Positions 12,122-12,839 of a DNA stretch of 12,839 bases are shown one piece after another (within the stretch, counting starts at the first letter, position 1; each line of letters starts with the position of its first letter). The DNA lies in the NCBI GenBank assembly GCA_029858145.1, contig JAOUFP010000027.1:1-12839 (forward strand), given 5' to 3'. A model generated the notes under the pieces. That model saw only the letters and a list, made by a program, of their open reading frames with translations. It had not been told where the DNA came from and ran no database searches. A program made the translations under genes and the position numbers. Origin of the DNA: Nitrospirota bacterium. Lineage in GTDB: Bacteria > Nitrospirota > Thermodesulfovibrionia > Thermodesulfovibrionales > UBA6898.

Positions 12122-12755
12122 TTTTATTTTTTTCCTCGTTTCATGCGCGCCAAGAACAATGGAACCGCTGCTGTTTGAGGAGAGAAGCCTTGATGAGGTC
12201 ATAGCCCGCGGGAGAGGGATATCTCAAATTGATACGACTTTTTCGGTTGTGTTTGAAAAGGCTGATTCAGAGATCCGGGGAGACGGGGTATTGAATATAA
12301 TTAATAGCGGCAACCTGGAACTGAGGGTCTATTCCCTGGGGTTTCTCGCGATGGAATTGACCTCACGCAATGGAGTCGTAAAGAGCAGTCCGCGGCTTGA
12401 CAGCGCAAAAAAAACAATCCTGACGGAGGGATTGCGGAACTGTCTCTTCTGGTGGGATATAAAAGACTTTACGGTTGAGGATGAAGGCGGGTATTACCTG
12501 CTCAAAAATGCTGCGCGTGAGATTCTGCTCGATAAAAAAAGCATCCTGCCCAAAAAACAGCTCATTTATTTTTCAAACGGGAAAGTCCTTACTGTTCATT
12601 ATGACAATCCGGCAAGGGAAGAAGGCATCTTGTATCAGTCCCGGATGAGGATAGAACTTTCAAGATATGCGGTGACCCTTGTGGTGAAGAAGATTCACTT
12701 TACCACAACGCAGGCTGCTACGTATCGATCCCCAGGTCTACCCCGACTGTCTTGA
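12087..12755 (+). CDS. LolA/LolB-like lipoprotein of unknown function
   Basis: A 222-residue lipoprotein. Signal MSMNFLKLCCVSFIFFLVSC has a lipobox LVSC with Cys20 as the lipidation site; Ala at +2 suggests outer-membrane sorting. The mature part reads as alternating beta strands (TTFSVVFEKADSEIRGDGVLNI, LELRVYSLGFLAMEL, EILLDKKSILPKKQLIYF, MRIELSRYAVTLVVKKIHF), like the half-barrel of LolA/LolB and DUF4292-type proteins that carry lipids or lipoproteins. I cannot assign it more closely. It starts within radA (35-base overlap) with only a weak GGAA 6 bases before ATG 12087; a second ATG at 12093 is possible. Translation is probably coupled to radA. Its last 12 codons overlap the 3' end of a convergent minus-strand gene, and the predicted tail after KKIHF has no strand pattern. 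Confidence 0.8.
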   Translation: MSMNFLKLCCVSFIFFLVSCAPRTMEPLLFEERSLDEVIARGRGISQIDTTFSVVFEKADSEIRGDGVLNIINSGNLELRVYSLGFLAMELTSRNGVVKSSPRLDSAKKTILTEGLRNCLFWWDIKDFTVEDEGGYYLLKNAAREILLDKKSILPKKQLIYFSNGKVLTVHYDNPAREEGILYQSRMRIELSRYAVTLVVKKIHFTTTQAATYRSPGLPRLS

Positions 12756-12839
12756 TGGTCGCCTCGTCAATGGCAGTTTTTTTAAAGAGAAACCCTTCCA
12801 GCAGTGCATTGTCGCAAATCGTATTTATGAGCCTCGGAG
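12718..12839 (-). CDS. C-terminus of an ExeA/GspA-like AAA ATPase (5' part outside window)
   Basis: On the minus strand one frame is open from the right edge to TAG at 12718-12720. Its 39 visible residues (RLINTICDNALLEGFL near the start, then IDEATIKTVGVDLGID) match the end of ExeA/GspA-type AAA ATPases, whose last helical part reads P-R-x-I-N-x-L-C-D-x-A-L-L. These proteins work with secretion systems, pilus assembly or in some cases transposons. The ATPase core is outside the window. It converges on the lipoprotein gene and overlaps its last 38 bases (12718-12755). The identification rests on a short segment but on a very characteristic one. Confidence 0.75.
   Translation of the reverse strand, partial: PRLINTICDNALLEGFLFKKTAIDEATIKTVGVDLGIDT

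Overview
The window is an ordinary-looking, gene-dense stretch of chromosome from a diderm (Gram-negative type) bacterium of moderate G+C. Envelope evidence for this includes an LptC-like protein, three lipoproteins with lipoboxes and two secreted proteins. The gene set (uvrD/pcrA-gatC, panD, thiD, radA, an ExeA/GspA-type ATPase) and the style of the envelope proteins fit a Deltaproteobacteria- or Nitrospirota-like lineage, but nothing here settles the phylum. I see no CRISPR array, tRNA, rRNA, insertion sequence or phage gene.

Layout. Positions 1-2730 hold a plus-strand housekeeping run: a UvrD/PcrA-type helicase cut at its 5' end by the window edge, then gatC and panD. Positions 2947-4189 hold a small highly charged protein and a secreted protein with a methionine-rich tandem repeat and a glycine-zipper-like tail. 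Positions 4190-4848 are a 659-base stretch with no convincing gene but several inverted repeats and, at its end, a good sigma70-type promoter. That promoter leads into an A+T-rich, single-pass LptC-like gene followed 44 bases later by a 999-residue secreted protein that fuses an M1-type metallopeptidase, a ChaN/Tiki-type domain and a PDZ domain. A near-perfect bidirectional terminator closes this unit.

Positions 8846-9560 carry, on the minus strand, two paralogous miniature lipoproteins rich in Ala-Pro-Glu repeats. They have the same Shine-Dalgarno block, a shared upstream 10-mer and their own terminators. Divergent from them, thiD and radA read rightward. Both lack a Shine-Dalgarno sequence and have promoter-like hexamers so close to the start codon that the messages may be leaderless. 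A lipoprotein of LolA/LolB-like character overlaps the end of radA, and its own 3' end overlaps the 3' end of a convergent minus-strand gene. I identify that gene as the C-terminus of an ExeA/GspA-like AAA ATPase that runs off the window.

The most unusual items are the M1-ChaN-PDZ fusion (which lacks a recognisable GAMEN exopeptidase motif), the duplicated Ala-Pro-rich lipoproteins with shared upstream elements, the Met-rich tandem repeat protein, the unexplained palindrome in the lipoprotein/thiD divergent region, and the candidate leaderless thiD.
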